A DNA stretch of 64,000 nt from [Muricauda] lutisoli (nom. illeg.) (GCF_017313105.1 NZ_JAFLND010000001.1:1-64000); one strand, 5' to 3'. Counted from the first letter of the stretch, positions 1 to 11,121 are shown. The notes: a model not told the origin generated them from the letters alone. Program-made: numbers and translations.

Positions 1-68
1 ACAGGGAAGTTAAGCCCGTTTGCGCCGATGGTACTGCCACACCAGGTGGGAGAGTAGGTCGCCGCCTT
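1..68 (+). rRNA. rrf: 5S ribosomal RNA, 3' part
   Basis: The window opens inside a 5S rRNA: the conserved stretch around GAAGTTAAGC, the loop ACTGCCAC and the closing GGGAGAGTAGGTCGCCGCC are visible. The 5' half lies outside the window. It is followed at once by an intrinsic terminator, so this is the end of an rRNA operon. The exact 3' end is uncertain by a few bases. Confidence 0.93.
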
Positions 69-72
69 CCTC

Positions 73-110
73 AAAGCCCGATACATTGCGTATCGGGCTT
101 TTTTGTTTTT
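73..110 (+). terminator. rRNA operon terminator
   Basis: An 11-bp perfect stem (AAAGCCCGATA at 73-83 pairing with 91-101) with a 7-nt loop is followed by a T-rich tail to 110. It directly follows the 5S rRNA. Confidence 0.9.
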
Positions 111-130
111 ATATGGTATCTTTATTCTGG

Positions 131-1072
131 TTAGTCGATTGAAAACTTGTAAAGAAGTTTCTTTTCATCAGCAGCAGGAACTTCCGAAATAAGGACATAT
201 TTTCCTGGAGTTAAGTCTGCTTCAAAAAAACCCTTGCTCTCTGCTGGTAAGTTGTTCATGCCACCCAAAAATGTAAAACCCTCGGGCGCAGGTGTACGTA
301 GCCCTCTTGGATCCATCCAATTCATCCATTGAACCAAAGAGTCTAAGGAAGCTGTATTGTCATACCGTACCAGATTTACATCATGTCCTACAAAATTTTC
401 GTAAACTTTTTGGTCTATGAAATTGGTCTGGAATATTTGGTTACCGGATGAAAGGCTATCCTTTAGTATAAGGCCGCCGGTACTTGAAATATCTATGTTC
501 GCTGTTGGTGTGGGAGGGGTCAGTTCGGTAGTTTTATTGGATACTATTATTTCTTTCAACATGCCATGCGAGGTGTGCCATTCCCCATTGAACATTTTTA
601 CATAACATTCCATCATATAACGCCCAGGTTCCAAATAAACGGTGCTCTTTACCGTATGTTTAGGGGATACAAGTCCTGTTCCTCCCAAAAATTTTACTTG
701 TTGAAACCATTCCGGTATTTTTCCAAAAGCGGCCATTGCGCTATCCATTTTATTTTCCATGATCAGTCTCATACCATCATCAAAAGGGGGAAGTAGCTCA
801 GCTTTTGTATTTTCTATGGTAATCCCTTCTGGATAAAGGTCCATCATAATAAAATGAACTTCTTGCGATTGATTTTCGTAGATAAAGGTGTTCCAACCAG
901 AATAAAGGGTGTCCGCAACAAAGAATTCCATACTTTTTGTGCTTACATTCACCTTGCCAAGCTCCAATGAAGTTTTTTGTGGAGTTGTAGTCTCTTCCTT
1001 TCTTTCTTTTTCTTTGCTTTTGCATGCGACAAGCGTCATTAGTACCAAAGAAATTGCAAATAAATTTTTCAT
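131..1072 (-). CDS. lipoprotein with two cupredoxin-like domains
   Basis: This 313-residue protein is predicted to be anchored in the envelope: the N-terminus is a signal peptide ending in a lipobox (LVAC, Cys17). Residues about 38-180 have cupredoxin-like features: a strand-rich start, then LEPGRYMMECYV and a HTSHGM stretch before the closing strand, as in blue-copper folds. Residues about 195-313 repeat the pattern more weakly (TPGKYVLISEV). The canonical Cys/His copper set is only partly recognisable (Cys, His and Met near residues 153-168), so metal binding is not certain. It stands alone between the rRNA terminator and gltD. The family call is from motif layout only. Confidence 0.75.
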   Translation of the reverse strand: MKNLFAISLVLMTLVACKSKEKERKEETTTPQKTSLELGKVNVSTKSMEFFVADTLYSGWNTFIYENQSQEVHFIMMDLYPEGITIENTKAELLPPFDDGMRLIMENKMDSAMAAFGKIPEWFQQVKFLGGTGLVSPKHTVKSTVYLEPGRYMMECYVKMFNGEWHTSHGMLKEIIVSNKTTELTPPTPTANIDISSTGGLILKDSLSSGNQIFQTNFIDQKVYENFVGHDVNLVRYDNTASLDSLVQWMNWMDPRGLRTPAPEGFTFLGGMNNLPAESKGFFEADLTPGKYVLISEVPAADEKKLLYKFSID

Positions 1073-1239
1073 AAGTAATGTATTAATAGGTTAGTTATTC
1101 TATTTTAATACATAGCAAAGTAGAAAGGTTTCGTAGGGTAAGAGGCTCCCTTTAATATACAAACTATAAATTAATCAAAGGTTTAAGAGTGTGTGGATGG
1201 CCCGTTTAGCTTTGTATTTGTATAGTCCTGCGTAGCTGT

Positions 1240-1277
1240 AAAAAAAATGCTCCTCGCAGTCTAACACTTTGAGGAGC
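1240..1277 (-). terminator. terminator of the gltBD operon
   Basis: GCTCCTC (1249-1255) pairs with GAGGAGC (1271-1277). On the minus strand the stem is followed by ATTTTTTT, giving an intrinsic terminator about 30 nt after the gltD stop codon. Confidence 0.8.
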
Positions 1278-1307
1278 TCGTGAGTTTAGTTAAGATTCAC
1301 GTGATAT

Positions 1308-2774
1308 TTATACTCTTGGTAAATCCCCTTCGCCTTTTAAGGGCAAATAGGATTCTCCCATTAAATATTTATCTACATAGTGGGCAGCTTGTCTTCCTTC
1401 TGAAATAGCCCAAACAATAAGCGATTGACCTCTTCTTTGGTCACCGGCTGCAAAAACTCCGGGCACATTTGTTTTATAATCTGCTACCGAAGCTTTAATG
1501 TTGGTTCTTGAATCCATTTCAAGGTTTAGTTGGTCGGCAACCGTAGTCTCCGACCCTGTAAAGCCGAGTGCCAATAGAACCAAATCACATTTCCATTCTT
1601 TCTCTGTGCCCTCTACTTCTTTCAGCATGGGTCTTTGGCCAGGTTGCTTGATCCATTCAACTTCTACCGTTACCAAGCCTGTTAAATTTCCGTCTTTATC
1701 TGTATTGAATCTTTTGGTGGAAATGCTGAATACACGTTCAGCTCCTTCCTTGTGTGAAGAACTGGTGCGTAAACGCATGGGCCAAAAAGGCCAAGGTTGT
1801 CCTTCAGGGCGTTCCGTAGTACCCTTTGGCATAATTTCAAAATTGGTCACGGATGTGGCTCCTTGTCGTATGGAAGTACCTATACAGTCGGAACCGGTAT
1901 CCCCACCACCGATAACGATTACTTTTTTGCCTTTGGCGGAAATGTCTTCACCTTTAAAAGGAATGCCGTCCACTTTACGGTTGTTCTGTGGCAAGAAGTC
2001 CATCGCTTGAACTACGCCCTTGGCATCTGCTCCCTGAACAGGAAGGCTTCGTCTGACCGTAGCTCCACCACATAGTACAATGGAGTCAAACTCATTCTGA
2101 AGTTCTTTTGCCGTAACGTCCACTCCAACATGAATACCGGTTTTAAACTCAATACCCTCTTGTTCCATAATTTCCAACCGCCTATCGATAACATTTTTTT
2201 CCATTTTAAAATCTGGAATACCATATCTAAGAAGGCCACCAGGTTTTTCATCTCTTTCGAAGACCGTAACCGTATGACCTGCACGATTCAATTGTTGTGC
2301 TGCAGCTAGACCTGCCGGCCCAGAACCTACAACCGCCACCTTTTTATCGGTTCTGTTCATTGGAGGTTCCGGTTTTATCCACCCATTCTTAAAGGCAGTC
2401 TCCACAATGTTCTTTTCAATGTTTTCGATGGAAACCGGAGGTTCATTTATTCCCAACACACAGGCTTCTTCGCAAGGTGCGGGACATAATCTTCCCGTGA
2501 ATTCCGGAAAATTATTGGTTGAATGTAGAATTTCGGCAGCTTTCTCCCATTTTCCTTTATACACGGCATCGTTAAAATCTGGAATCAAATTACCCAGTGG
2601 ACACCCACTGTGGCAAAATGGGATCCCACAATCCATGCAACGTGCACCTTGGTTCTTTAATTCACTTTCCTTTAAAGGCTTTGTAAATTCCTTATAGTTT
2701 TTGATACGTTCTTTGACAGGGGCGTATGCTTCATCCTTCCTATCAAATTCCAAAAATCCTGTAATCTTTCCCAT
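1308..2774 (-). CDS. gltD: glutamate synthase small subunit
   Basis: This is the NADPH-oxidising small subunit of glutamate synthase (GOGAT), which passes electrons through FAD and iron-sulfur clusters to GltB for L-glutamate formation from glutamine and 2-oxoglutarate. At 488 residues it has the usual length. Two Cys clusters for the 4Fe-4S centres are visible: CMDCGIPFCHSGC near residues 46-58 and CPAPCEEAC near 97-105. An FAD-binding GSGPAG motif follows near residue 150 and an NAD(P)-binding GGGDTG motif near 290. It lies 8 nt downstream of gltB and shares its promoter and a common terminator. Confidence 0.97.
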   Translation of the reverse strand: MGKITGFLEFDRKDEAYAPVKERIKNYKEFTKPLKESELKNQGARCMDCGIPFCHSGCPLGNLIPDFNDAVYKGKWEKAAEILHSTNNFPEFTGRLCPAPCEEACVLGINEPPVSIENIEKNIVETAFKNGWIKPEPPMNRTDKKVAVVGSGPAGLAAAQQLNRAGHTVTVFERDEKPGGLLRYGIPDFKMEKNVIDRRLEIMEQEGIEFKTGIHVGVDVTAKELQNEFDSIVLCGGATVRRSLPVQGADAKGVVQAMDFLPQNNRKVDGIPFKGEDISAKGKKVIVIGGGDTGSDCIGTSIRQGATSVTNFEIMPKGTTERPEGQPWPFWPMRLRTSSSHKEGAERVFSISTKRFNTDKDGNLTGLVTVEVEWIKQPGQRPMLKEVEGTEKEWKCDLVLLALGFTGSETTVADQLNLEMDSRTNIKASVADYKTNVPGVFAAGDQRRGQSLIVWAISEGRQAAHYVDKYLMGESYLPLKGEGDLPRV

Positions 2775-2782
2775 GTCTCAAA

Positions 2783-5700
2783 TTATAAGGTTTGCATTTT
2801 TTCTTGTTCCAATCTGATAAGTGCTTGACGGTATTCTTCAGGGAATACTTTAATGAATTTTGGAAGACATTTTTCCCAATTTTCAAGAATACTTTGTGCC
2901 AATGGACTTAATGTTGCATTGTAATGGTTTTCAATCAAATCCTTCAATTGTTGGATATCGTTGTCCTCATCAACAGGAAGAAGGTTCAAATGGTCTCCAT
3001 TACAGTTTTGTCTGAATGTGTTGTCCTTATCATATACGTAGGCGATTCCACCGCTCATACCAGCGCCGAAGTTTCTTCCAACGGAACCTAAGATAACGGC
3101 AACCCCACCGGTCATATATTCGCATCCGTGATCCCCTATGCCTTCAACCACGGCTTTGGCACCGGAGTTTCTTACGCAGAAACGCTCTCCTGCTTTACCG
3201 TTGATATAGGCTTCACCAGAGGTTGCTCCGTATAGTGTTACGTTTCCGGTAATAATGTTCTCTTCTGGTTTTATTGTAGACTTAAAAGGCACTTTAATGA
3301 CCAATTTGGCCCCAGAGAGTCCTTTTCCAAGGTAATCGTTGGTGTTTCCGTTGACGACCATGGTCAGACCTTTGGTGGCAAAGGCTCCAAAACTTTGTCC
3401 GGCAGAACCTGTAAAGTTCAACTTGAGCGTATTTTCCGGTAATCCATCTGCGCCATAAATTTTGGAAATCTCGTTACTGATGATGGCACCCACAGCTCTA
3501 TCCGTGTTGTGGATAGGGAAGTCCAAAATGGTCTTTTCTTTCCTGAACAAAGCGGGGTGTGCCTTACCGATGATTTCAAACTCTATGGATTTATCTATCT
3601 CATGATATTGTTTTTCCGTATTGTGGAACTTGGTGCCTTGGGGCACATCAATTTGATAGAGTATTGGAGTCAAGTCGATTCCGGCAGCTTTGTAATGTTC
3701 AATTGCTTTTTTTCTGTCCAGTTTTTGAACTTGTCCGACCATTTCATTTAAAGTTCTAAAACCAAGTTTGGCCATGATTTCACGAAGTTCTTGGGCTACA
3801 AAATACATGTAGTTGACCACGTGCTCAGGTTTTCCTTCAAACTTTTTCCGCAGTTCGGGATTCTGTGTGGCAATACCCACGGGACAAGTGTTCAAATGGC
3901 AAACGCGCATCATCACACAACCTGATGCTACAAGCGGTGCCGTGGCAAATCCAAATTCTTCTGCACCTAATAAACATGCAATGGCAACATCACGTCCGGT
4001 TTTCAACTGTCCGTCACATTCCAAGGTTATCCTGTTACGCAAATCGTTCAGGACCAAAGTTTGTTGGGCCTCCGCTATTCCAAGTTCCCAAGGTAGACCG
4101 GCATGCTTCAAAGAGGTCAGTGGAGATGCACCGGTACCTCCATCAAACCCGGAGATTAAAATAACGTCCGCTTTTGCTTTAGCAACACCAGCAGCAACTG
4201 TTCCTACGCCGACCTCAGAGACTAACTTTACATTGATTCGGGCTTCTCGGTTCGCTGATTTTAAATCATAAATCAACTGTGACAAATCTTCAATGGAATA
4301 AATGTCGTGGTGGGGTGGTGGTGAAATCAACCCTACATACGGTGTTGAGTTTCTGGTTTTGGCGATAGCAGGGTTCACTTTTGGACCGGGAAGCTGGCCA
4401 CCCTCCCCTGGTTTTGCTCCTTGGGCCATTTTGATCTGTATTTCCTGTGCGCTGGTCAGGTAGTTGGATGTTACTCCAAACCTACCAGAAGCTACCTGCT
4501 TAATGGCACTGTTTCGCCAATCGCCAGTTTGACTTTTATAGAAACGAGCCGAATCCTCTCCTCCTTCTCCTGAATTACTCTTTCCTCCAATTCGGTTCAT
4601 GGCAATCGCAAGATTTTCGTGGGCCTCCTTGCTGATACTTCCATAGGACATGGCCCCGGTTTTAAACCTTTTTACAATTTCTGTCCAAGGTTCAACTTCT
4701 TCAATGGGAATGGGGTCGTAGTTCGAAAACTCGAACAGTCCGCGGATGGTCATTAGGTGTTTGGATTGCTCATTGACCAATTTGGAATACTCTTTATAAG
4801 TTTCCGGCTCGTTATTGCGTACCGATTTTTGAAGCATGGCGACACTTAATGGATTGAACATGTGCTTCTCGCCATTTCTTCTCCATCGATACTCTCCACC
4901 AACCTCAATATCGAGATTGGCTGCTATTTCCTGTGCTAGGAACGCCTTTTTATGGCGTTTGGTCACTTCTTTTTCTATTTCGTAAAGCCCGATTCCCTGA
5001 ATACGGGTCGGGGTATTGGGGAAATATTTGTCCACTACGGTGGTATTGATCCCAATACACTCGAACAATTGGGAGCCCCTGTACGAGTTGAGGGTGGATA
5101 TCCCTATTTTGTTCATCACTTTCAGAATACCTTTTCCTATGGCTTTATTATAGTTTTTAACGGCCTCCTCAAAAGTGTAATCGGTAATATTGTTCTCTTC
5201 AATTTGCTCGCCGATGATTTCATTTACCAAATACGGGTTGATGGCACTTGCCCCAAAACCAAATAATAAGGCAAAATGGTGTACTTCTCTTGGTTCTGCA
5301 GATTCTATAATGATGCTCAATTTTGAACGCTTACCCAATTTTCTGAGTCCACTGTTTACATAGGAACAAGCTAGAAGAGCTGGAATTGGGGCCATTTCGG
5401 CACTTACCATCCTATCGGATAGAATAATGATGTTCGCGTCTTCATCAATGGCTTTGGAGGCTTGCTTAAGAATGGAGTCCAAGGCCTCTTCCAATCCGTT
5501 GTGCCCTTTATTGATTTCGTAGAGCATGGAAATGGATACTACCTTATAATCTGGACTGGCATCGTAATTTTTGATTTTGTCCAAATCCTCCTTGGAGATT
5601 ACCGGGTTTTGGATTTTCAGTTTTCGGCAGTGAAGCTCAGAAAAGTCAAATATGTTATGATCGCTGCCCAGTGTAAGACTGATATCGGTAATCAATTCCT

Positions 5701-7291
5701 CGCGAATACCATCCAAAGGTGGATTGGTTACTTGGGCAAATAATTGCTTAAAGTAATTATAGATCAACTGTGGGCGTTCGGAAAGAACAGCGATGGGTGT
5801 ATCCGACCCCATGGAACCAATGGGTTCCTTCCCATTTTCTGCCATGGGCATAATAATGGTATTGATGTCTTCCTGTGTATAGCCAAACGCAGTTCTTCGG
5901 GTTTGCAAAGGGAATTCCCCAAAGAAAACGGGACAATCGTTATAAGGAATATCCCTTAAGTGTACCAAATTGTCCTTCAACCACTTTTTATAGGGATGTT
6001 TTTTTGCAATGTGCTCTTTTATTTCCTCGTCGTTTACGATTCTTCCTTCTTCCATATTCACCAAGAACATTTTTCCCGGTTCCAATCTACCGTGGAATTC
6101 AATATCTTCTGGTTCAAGTTCAACTACACCGGTTTCCGAGGACATGATTACATATCCTTGCTTGGTCACGGAGTATCTTGATGGACGTAGGCCATTCCTA
6201 TCCAGTACCGCTCCTATGTAGTTGCCGTCCGTAAATGGAATGGAAGCAGGTCCGTCCCATGGTTCCATTAAACAGGAGTTGTATTCGTAAAATGCCCGTT
6301 TAGCTTCGGACATATCGGGATTTTTCTCCCAGGCTTCCGGAACAAGCATCATCATCACCTCAGGTAGGGAGCGGCCTGTCATCAACAATAGCTCCACTAC
6401 CATATCCATACTCGCGGAATCCGATTTTGCAGGTAGTACTATAGGAAGTATTTTTTTGATGTCCTCACCGAACCAATCGCTCTCCATAAGTTCTTCCCTA
6501 GAGCGCATACGGGAAACATTTCCTCTTAATGTATTGATCTCTCCGTTATGGCACATATACCTAAAAGGTTGTGCCAAATCCCACATAGGAAAGGTGTTTG
6601 TGGAAAACCTTTGGTGAACCAATGCCAAACGGGTAACCACTCTGGGGTCCAAGAGGTCTTCATAATACTTACTGATATCTTTGGGGACCAATAATCCCTT
6701 AAATATGATGATTTTGGTAGAGAGACTGGGAAGGTAGAAGAATTCACTTTCCGATAATTTACTTTCTATTACGGTATGTTCTGTGATTTTACGTGCAATG
6801 AAAAGATTAAGGTTGAATTGAAAATCATCCAAGGCTTCTCCTTTACCAACAAAAACCTGCATTACGTAAGGTTCGGTTTCGGCAGCTATACGTCCGGGAA
6901 CGGAGCGGTTCACGGGCACGTCTCTCCAGCCCAATAATTCAAGCCCTTGTTTTTGGATGTTTTCTTCAAAAACTTTGATGCAAAAGTCCCGTTGGTTTTC
7001 TTTTTGAGGTAGAAATACGTTTCCTACTGCGTATTCACCAGCTTTGGGCAAATCAAAAGGACAGGCATCTACAAAAAAGTCATGGGGTATATCAATTAAT
7101 ATACCTGCACCATCCCCAGTTTTACCATCGGCACTCACAGCTCCTCGGTGTTCCAATTTATCAAGGATTTCGAGGGCCTTGTGGATTATATCGTTGGACT
7201 TTATTCCTTTTAGGCTGCAGATGAAACCTGCACCACAGTTATCATGCTCAAATTCTGGTAAGTATAAACCTTGTTTCTCCAATCTCATCAT
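2783..7291 (-). CDS. gltB: glutamate synthase large subunit
   Basis: This is the catalytic large subunit of glutamate synthase, 1502 residues, the normal size. The class II glutaminase nucleophile is Cys19 (in HDNCGAG), so a short propeptide would be removed. The FMN and 3Fe-4S synthase domain holds the cluster motif C-x5-C-x4-C ([10 protein letters not shown], near residue 1127). The C-terminal glycine-rich beta-helix lies at about 1230-1440. Two Met codons open the frame (7291 and 7288), and either could be used. A good promoter (TTG-N21-TATTTTTG) lies at 7305-7336, so the leader would be very short. It forms an operon with gltD for ammonium assimilation. Confidence 0.97.
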   Translation of the reverse strand: MMRLEKQGLYLPEFEHDNCGAGFICSLKGIKSNDIIHKALEILDKLEHRGAVSADGKTGDGAGILIDIPHDFFVDACPFDLPKAGEYAVGNVFLPQKENQRDFCIKVFEENIQKQGLELLGWRDVPVNRSVPGRIAAETEPYVMQVFVGKGEALDDFQFNLNLFIARKITEHTVIESKLSESEFFYLPSLSTKIIIFKGLLVPKDISKYYEDLLDPRVVTRLALVHQRFSTNTFPMWDLAQPFRYMCHNGEINTLRGNVSRMRSREELMESDWFGEDIKKILPIVLPAKSDSASMDMVVELLLMTGRSLPEVMMMLVPEAWEKNPDMSEAKRAFYEYNSCLMEPWDGPASIPFTDGNYIGAVLDRNGLRPSRYSVTKQGYVIMSSETGVVELEPEDIEFHGRLEPGKMFLVNMEEGRIVNDEEIKEHIAKKHPYKKWLKDNLVHLRDIPYNDCPVFFGEFPLQTRRTAFGYTQEDINTIIMPMAENGKEPIGSMGSDTPIAVLSERPQLIYNYFKQLFAQVTNPPLDGIREELITDISLTLGSDHNIFDFSELHCRKLKIQNPVISKEDLDKIKNYDASPDYKVVSISMLYEINKGHNGLEEALDSILKQASKAIDEDANIIILSDRMVSAEMAPIPALLACSYVNSGLRKLGKRSKLSIIIESAEPREVHHFALLFGFGASAINPYLVNEIIGEQIEENNITDYTFEEAVKNYNKAIGKGILKVMNKIGISTLNSYRGSQLFECIGINTTVVDKYFPNTPTRIQGIGLYEIEKEVTKRHKKAFLAQEIAANLDIEVGGEYRWRRNGEKHMFNPLSVAMLQKSVRNNEPETYKEYSKLVNEQSKHLMTIRGLFEFSNYDPIPIEEVEPWTEIVKRFKTGAMSYGSISKEAHENLAIAMNRIGGKSNSGEGGEDSARFYKSQTGDWRNSAIKQVASGRFGVTSNYLTSAQEIQIKMAQGAKPGEGGQLPGPKVNPAIAKTRNSTPYVGLISPPPHHDIYSIEDLSQLIYDLKSANREARINVKLVSEVGVGTVAAGVAKAKADVILISGFDGGTGASPLTSLKHAGLPWELGIAEAQQTLVLNDLRNRITLECDGQLKTGRDVAIACLLGAEEFGFATAPLVASGCVMMRVCHLNTCPVGIATQNPELRKKFEGKPEHVVNYMYFVAQELREIMAKLGFRTLNEMVGQVQKLDRKKAIEHYKAAGIDLTPILYQIDVPQGTKFHNTEKQYHEIDKSIEFEIIGKAHPALFRKEKTILDFPIHNTDRAVGAIISNEISKIYGADGLPENTLKLNFTGSAGQSFGAFATKGLTMVVNGNTNDYLGKGLSGAKLVIKVPFKSTIKPEENIITGNVTLYGATSGEAYINGKAGERFCVRNSGAKAVVEGIGDHGCEYMTGGVAVILGSVGRNFGAGMSGGIAYVYDKDNTFRQNCNGDHLNLLPVDEDNDIQQLKDLIENHYNATLSPLAQSILENWEKCLPKFIKVFPEEYRQALIRLEQEKMQTL

Positions 7292-7304
7292 TAACGTATT
7301 TCTT

Positions 7305-7336
7305 CAAAAATATCAAAATCAATGAATAAAGTACAA
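7305..7336 (-). promoter_or_regulatory. promoter of gltBD
   Basis: On the minus strand a TTG (7336-7334) is separated by 21 nt from TATTTTTG (7312-7305), matching the Bacteroidota pattern TTTG...TAnnTTTG. The expected transcription start is only a few bases before the gltB start. Confidence 0.6.
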
Positions 7337-7555
7337 GGTTTTTATTGATTATCAGATAAATAATCAACGTAACGTTTGCAAGGTTAAAAAAAATTCAATT
7401 TAGGAATATATGGAATGCTAAATTGTCATTATCTCAAATTGAGTAATAAAATTACGCGCTTCCCTAGCTTGAAAAGCCTTTTTTAGGTATAAATGGGTTG
7501 TTTGGCGAAGAAATCCTTCTTAAAAAGAAGGGAGTTTGGAGAATAAAAATATGTT

Positions 7556-7590
7556 TTAAAAAAAGACCCCCTCCAAAAAGAGGGGGTCTT
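7556..7590 (-). terminator. terminator of the acyl-CoA dehydrogenase gene
   Basis: A perfect 11-bp stem (7563-7573 with 7580-7590, core GACCCCCTC) has a 6-nt loop and is followed on the minus strand by a run of seven T. It starts 7 nt after the stop codon. Confidence 0.92.
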
Positions 7591-7596
7591 GAATAT

Positions 7597-8739
7597 TTAA
7601 TCTTTAAGAATGCTTCTGGAAATAACAATTTTCTGAATTTCCGAAGTGCCTTCATAGATTTGCGTGATTTTGGCATCACGCATCAAACGTTCGACATGGT
7701 ATTCCTTAACATATCCATTACCTCCATGGATCTGCACCGCTTCAATAGCCGTTTCCATCGCGACTTCAGAAGCGTAGAGTTTGGCCATGGCCCCTGAAAG
7801 GGTATAATCGTTTCCTGTATCTTTATCGCATGCTGCTTGATATACCAAATGGCGAGCTGCCTGTATTTTGGTATGCATGTCGGCCAATTTAAAGGCAATA
7901 GCTTGATGGTTGGCGATCTCGGTGCCAAATGCTTTTCGTTGTTTTGAGTATTCCAGTGCAAGTTCATAGGCTCCTGCTGCTATTCCCAGTGCCTGTGCTG
8001 CAATCCCAATTCTTCCGCCAGCCAATGTTTTCATGGCAAACTTAAATCCGAAACCGTCTTCACCTATGCGATTTTCTTTGGGAACTTTTACATCATTGAA
8101 CATTAAGGAGTGGGTGTCACTTCCTCTAATCCCCAATTTGTTCTCTTTTGGTCCTATATCAAATCCTTCCGCATCTTTCTCAACAATTAGGGCATTTATA
8201 CCACGATGACCTTTATCTCTGTCTGTTTGTGCAATTACCAGATATACTTCGGCTTGGTTTCCGTTGGTTATCCAGTTTTTTGTTCCATTTAATAGGTAAT
8301 GGTCGCCTTTATCAATGGCGGTTGTTTTTTGTGAAGTTGCATCGCTTCCCGCTTCTGGTTCGGACAAGCAGAATGCCCCGATAATTTCACCGGAAGCCAA
8401 GCGTGTAAGGTATTTTTCTTTTTGTTCTTCAGTTCCGTAGGTTTCCAATCCCCAGCAAACCAAAGAGTTGTTTACCGATACCATAACCGAGGCCGAAGCA
8501 TCAATTTTGGATAATTCCTCCATGGCCAAAACATAGGATAGGGTGTCAAGTCCGCTCCCACCATATTTTTCGTTGACCATCATGCCCATAAATCCAAGGT
8601 CTGACATTTTTTTTACAAGTTCCCCAGGAAACTTTTGAGTTTCGTCGCGCTCAATTACTCCAGGTAGAAGCTCATTTTGGGCAAAATCTTTTGCCGCTTG
8701 TTGTATCATTAACTGTTCTTCGGAAAGTGTGAAATCCAT
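7597..8739 (-). CDS. acyl-CoA dehydrogenase (short/branched-chain type)
   Basis: This FAD enzyme introduces the trans-2 double bond into acyl-CoA during fatty-acid or branched-chain amino-acid breakdown. At 380 residues it matches the butyryl/short-chain acyl-CoA dehydrogenase group. It carries the family signature GAFCLSEPEAGSD (about 119-131). The catalytic base is Glu363 in IYEGTSEIQ near the C-terminus, the position used by short-chain enzymes. Substrate length cannot be settled from sequence. It is a single gene with its own -7 box at 8769-8776 and a strong terminator. Confidence 0.93.
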   Translation of the reverse strand: MDFTLSEEQLMIQQAAKDFAQNELLPGVIERDETQKFPGELVKKMSDLGFMGMMVNEKYGGSGLDTLSYVLAMEELSKIDASASVMVSVNNSLVCWGLETYGTEEQKEKYLTRLASGEIIGAFCLSEPEAGSDATSQKTTAIDKGDHYLLNGTKNWITNGNQAEVYLVIAQTDRDKGHRGINALIVEKDAEGFDIGPKENKLGIRGSDTHSLMFNDVKVPKENRIGEDGFGFKFAMKTLAGGRIGIAAQALGIAAGAYELALEYSKQRKAFGTEIANHQAIAFKLADMHTKIQAARHLVYQAACDKDTGNDYTLSGAMAKLYASEVAMETAIEAVQIHGGNGYVKEYHVERLMRDAKITQIYEGTSEIQKIVISRSILKD

Positions 8740-8768
8740 AAAACTGAATAATATTTAAAAACTACCTA

Positions 8769-8776
8769 CAAATATA
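8769..8776 (-). promoter_or_regulatory. -7 promoter box of the acyl-CoA dehydrogenase gene
   Basis: TATATTTG on the minus strand is a perfect TAnnTTTG box, about 30 nt before the start codon. No convincing TTTG -33 box is seen at the expected distance. Confidence 0.5.
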
Positions 8777-8975
8777 GCTTTACAATATTAATTTTCTATG
8801 GATAAGTGCAAATAAATGAGAATGATTGAATTTTTAACTGTTTTTTTGAAAAGCAGTTTTTCTTGTTTGCATATTTTTATGCCGATAAGATTATGCGGAA
8901 ATATTCATTTTGAATATCTTTAGCAATTCAGATAACTACTCAAAAATATTATTCCTTAATTAAACCAAGCTTAAC

Positions 8976-10361
8976 ATGGAAACCCTTTTAGTTGTCATTT
9001 TTGTAATTGGATATTTGGCAATTACCCTAGAACATAATTTAAAAATAGATAAACTTATTCCGGCTTTGGCCATGATGGCCATCTTATGGGCGCTGATGGC
9101 TTTTGGAATCGATAGTTTTACCACTTGGTTCGATTCTGGAAATCATGAACTGCTCGAAAACTTTGGCGCCTTCGGGCACGAAGAAAAGATGGAGCTCATG
9201 GAAGAAACATTGCTGCACCATTTGGGTAAAACCGCCGAAATTTTGGTTTTCCTTCTTGGAGCAATGACCATTGTTGAAATTATCGACTATTTTGATGGTT
9301 TTGCTACCATAAAATCTTTTGTAAAGACAAGGAGCAAAAAGAAAATTCTTTGGATTTTCTCTTTCTTGGCATTTATACTTTCTGCGATAATCGATAACCT
9401 AACGGCGACGATCGTACTTATTTCCATCCTTCAAAAAATTGTGAAGGACAGGGATGTAAGACTTTGGTATGCGGGTCTTATTATTATTGCTGCGAACGCT
9501 GGTGGTGCATGGTCGCCAATTGGTGATGTTACCACCACAATGCTTTGGATCGGAGATAAGGTTTCTACAGCAATGCTTATCGAACATTTATTGATACCTT
9601 CTTTGGTCTGTATGTTTATTCCATCACTCATAGCATCGTTCCTACCCGCATTTAAAGGTGAAATAGATATGGAGGAAGAGGAAGGAACACAGTCAAAATT
9701 TGGTCCCACTATGTTATATCTTGGATTGGGAGCCATTGTTTTTGTGCCTGTTTTTAAAACGGTGACACATTTGCCACCATATGTAGGTATGATGTTGTCC
9801 TTGGCCGTTGTGGCAACTTTTGCCGAGATATACAGTAATAAAAAGATTTCAATTTCATCCGTGGACCAAGAGAGCGATGCGCATGCTCATCACAGTCCGG
9901 TGCATAGTGCCTTGACCAAAATTGAGCTCCCCAGTATTTTATTCTTCCTGGGTATTTTGATGGCGGTAGCCGCTCTGGAATCTTTGGGGCTGCTATTCAA
10001 TTTTGCCGAAGGATTGAAACAGGGTATGCCACTTATGGGTACTGAAATGGCAGGAACACGAGTATCCGATTTAGTGGTGATATTATTAGGTGTTGGTTCT
10101 GCAATTATTGATAATGTACCATTGGTTGCAGCAAGTTTGGGGATGTTCTCCGAGCCTTTGGATGATCAATTGTGGCATTTTATAGCCTATTCTGCGGGAA
10201 CAGGTGGTAGTATGCTTATTATTGGTTCTGCAGCTGGTGTTGTTGCTATGGGAATGGAGAAAATTGATTTCTTCTGGTATCTTAAGAAAATATCGTGGCT
10301 GGCCTTTGTAGGCTTCATTGCAGGAGCTATTTCCTTCATGGTAATACGATATTTGTTCTAA
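8976..10361 (+). CDS. nhaD: NhaD-type Na+/H+ antiporter
   Basis: This 461-residue inner-membrane protein has about 11-12 hydrophobic segments. The conserved intramembrane polar stretches of the NhaD/ion transporter superfamily are present: DNLTATIVLI, NAGGAWSPIGDVTTTMLWIG and a second SAIIDNVPLVAA with GTGGSMLIIGSAAG. It should export sodium in exchange for protons and so support growth in salt. It precedes exbB by 57 nt on the same strand; whether they are cotranscribed is not clear. Confidence 0.93.
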   Translation: METLLVVIFVIGYLAITLEHNLKIDKLIPALAMMAILWALMAFGIDSFTTWFDSGNHELLENFGAFGHEEKMELMEETLLHHLGKTAEILVFLLGAMTIVEIIDYFDGFATIKSFVKTRSKKKILWIFSFLAFILSAIIDNLTATIVLISILQKIVKDRDVRLWYAGLIIIAANAGGAWSPIGDVTTTMLWIGDKVSTAMLIEHLLIPSLVCMFIPSLIASFLPAFKGEIDMEEEEGTQSKFGPTMLYLGLGAIVFVPVFKTVTHLPPYVGMMLSLAVVATFAEIYSNKKISISSVDQESDAHAHHSPVHSALTKIELPSILFFLGILMAVAALESLGLLFNFAEGLKQGMPLMGTEMAGTRVSDLVVILLGVGSAIIDNVPLVAASLGMFSEPLDDQLWHFIAYSAGTGGSMLIIGSAAGVVAMGMEKIDFFWYLKKISWLAFVGFIAGAISFMVIRYLF

Positions 10362-10418
10362 AAAATACTTTAGTTCAAAAATCTCCGTTATAATTGCAAC
10401 TTAAATTGGGGATTTTAT

Positions 10419-11111
10419 ATGAATATTTTTCAAGAAGTAACGGAAGGTGCTGAGGCCACTGCCTCAATTTCCGAAGAAAAGACCTTGTCCGTCATTGATC
10501 TTATTGTCAACGGAGGAACAGGAAGTGTCATTATAATTATGGTACTTTTTGTTCTTCTGTTTGTAGCGATGTACATTTATTTTGAACGTATTTTTGCCAT
10601 CAAGGCAGCGTCCAAAATAGATAAGAACTTCATGAACCAGATTCGTGATCATATCATGAACGGGAAATTGGAGGCTGCAAAACTACTCTGTGCACAAACG
10701 GATTCTCCCGTAGCACGACTCACAGAAAAAGGGGTGGCCAGAATTGGAAAACCCTTGGATGACATCAATACGGCCATTGAGAATGCAGGTACACTGGAAG
10801 TGTACAAACTCGAAAAAAACGTTAGTGTTTTGGCGACGGTTGCAGGTGCTGCACCCATGATTGGTTTCTTGGGGACCGTAATTGGTATGATTTTGGCATT
10901 CCATGAAATGGCAAGTAGTGGGGGCCAGGCAGAAATGGGCTCCTTGGCGTCAGGTATTTATACTGCTATGACCACAACGGTTGCTGGCCTTGTAGTCGGT
11001 ATTATCGCTTACATCGGTTATAACCACTTGGTGGTGAGAACGGATAAGGTGGTGCACCAAATGGAAGCAAATGCGGTACAGTTTTTGGACTTGTTGAACG
11101 AACCTATTTAA
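10419..11111 (+). CDS. exbB: ExbB/TolQ-family proton channel protein
   Basis: This 230-residue inner-membrane protein of the MotA/TolQ/ExbB family has three membrane segments (about 30-52, 135-160 and 175-200) and the conserved glycine- and threonine-rich stretch around GAAPMIGFLGTVIGM. With ExbD it would form the proton-driven motor that energises outer-membrane uptake through a TonB-like protein. exbD starts 10 nt downstream and a TonB-like gene follows, which supports ExbB rather than TolQ. Confidence 0.92.
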   Translation: MNIFQEVTEGAEATASISEEKTLSVIDLIVNGGTGSVIIIMVLFVLLFVAMYIYFERIFAIKAASKIDKNFMNQIRDHIMNGKLEAAKLLCAQTDSPVARLTEKGVARIGKPLDDINTAIENAGTLEVYKLEKNVSVLATVAGAAPMIGFLGTVIGMILAFHEMASSGGQAEMGSLASGIYTAMTTTVAGLVVGIIAYIGYNHLVVRTDKVVHQMEANAVQFLDLLNEPI

Positions 11112-11121
11112 TCCTTTAGCC

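Larger units (their letters stand above)
7292..7596. other. intergenic region between gltB and the acyl-CoA dehydrogenase gene
   Basis: It holds the gltB promoter at its left and the acyl-CoA dehydrogenase terminator at its right. Between them (about 7340-7550) is AT-rich sequence in which I see no gene, RNA structure or repeat. Confidence 0.6.
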
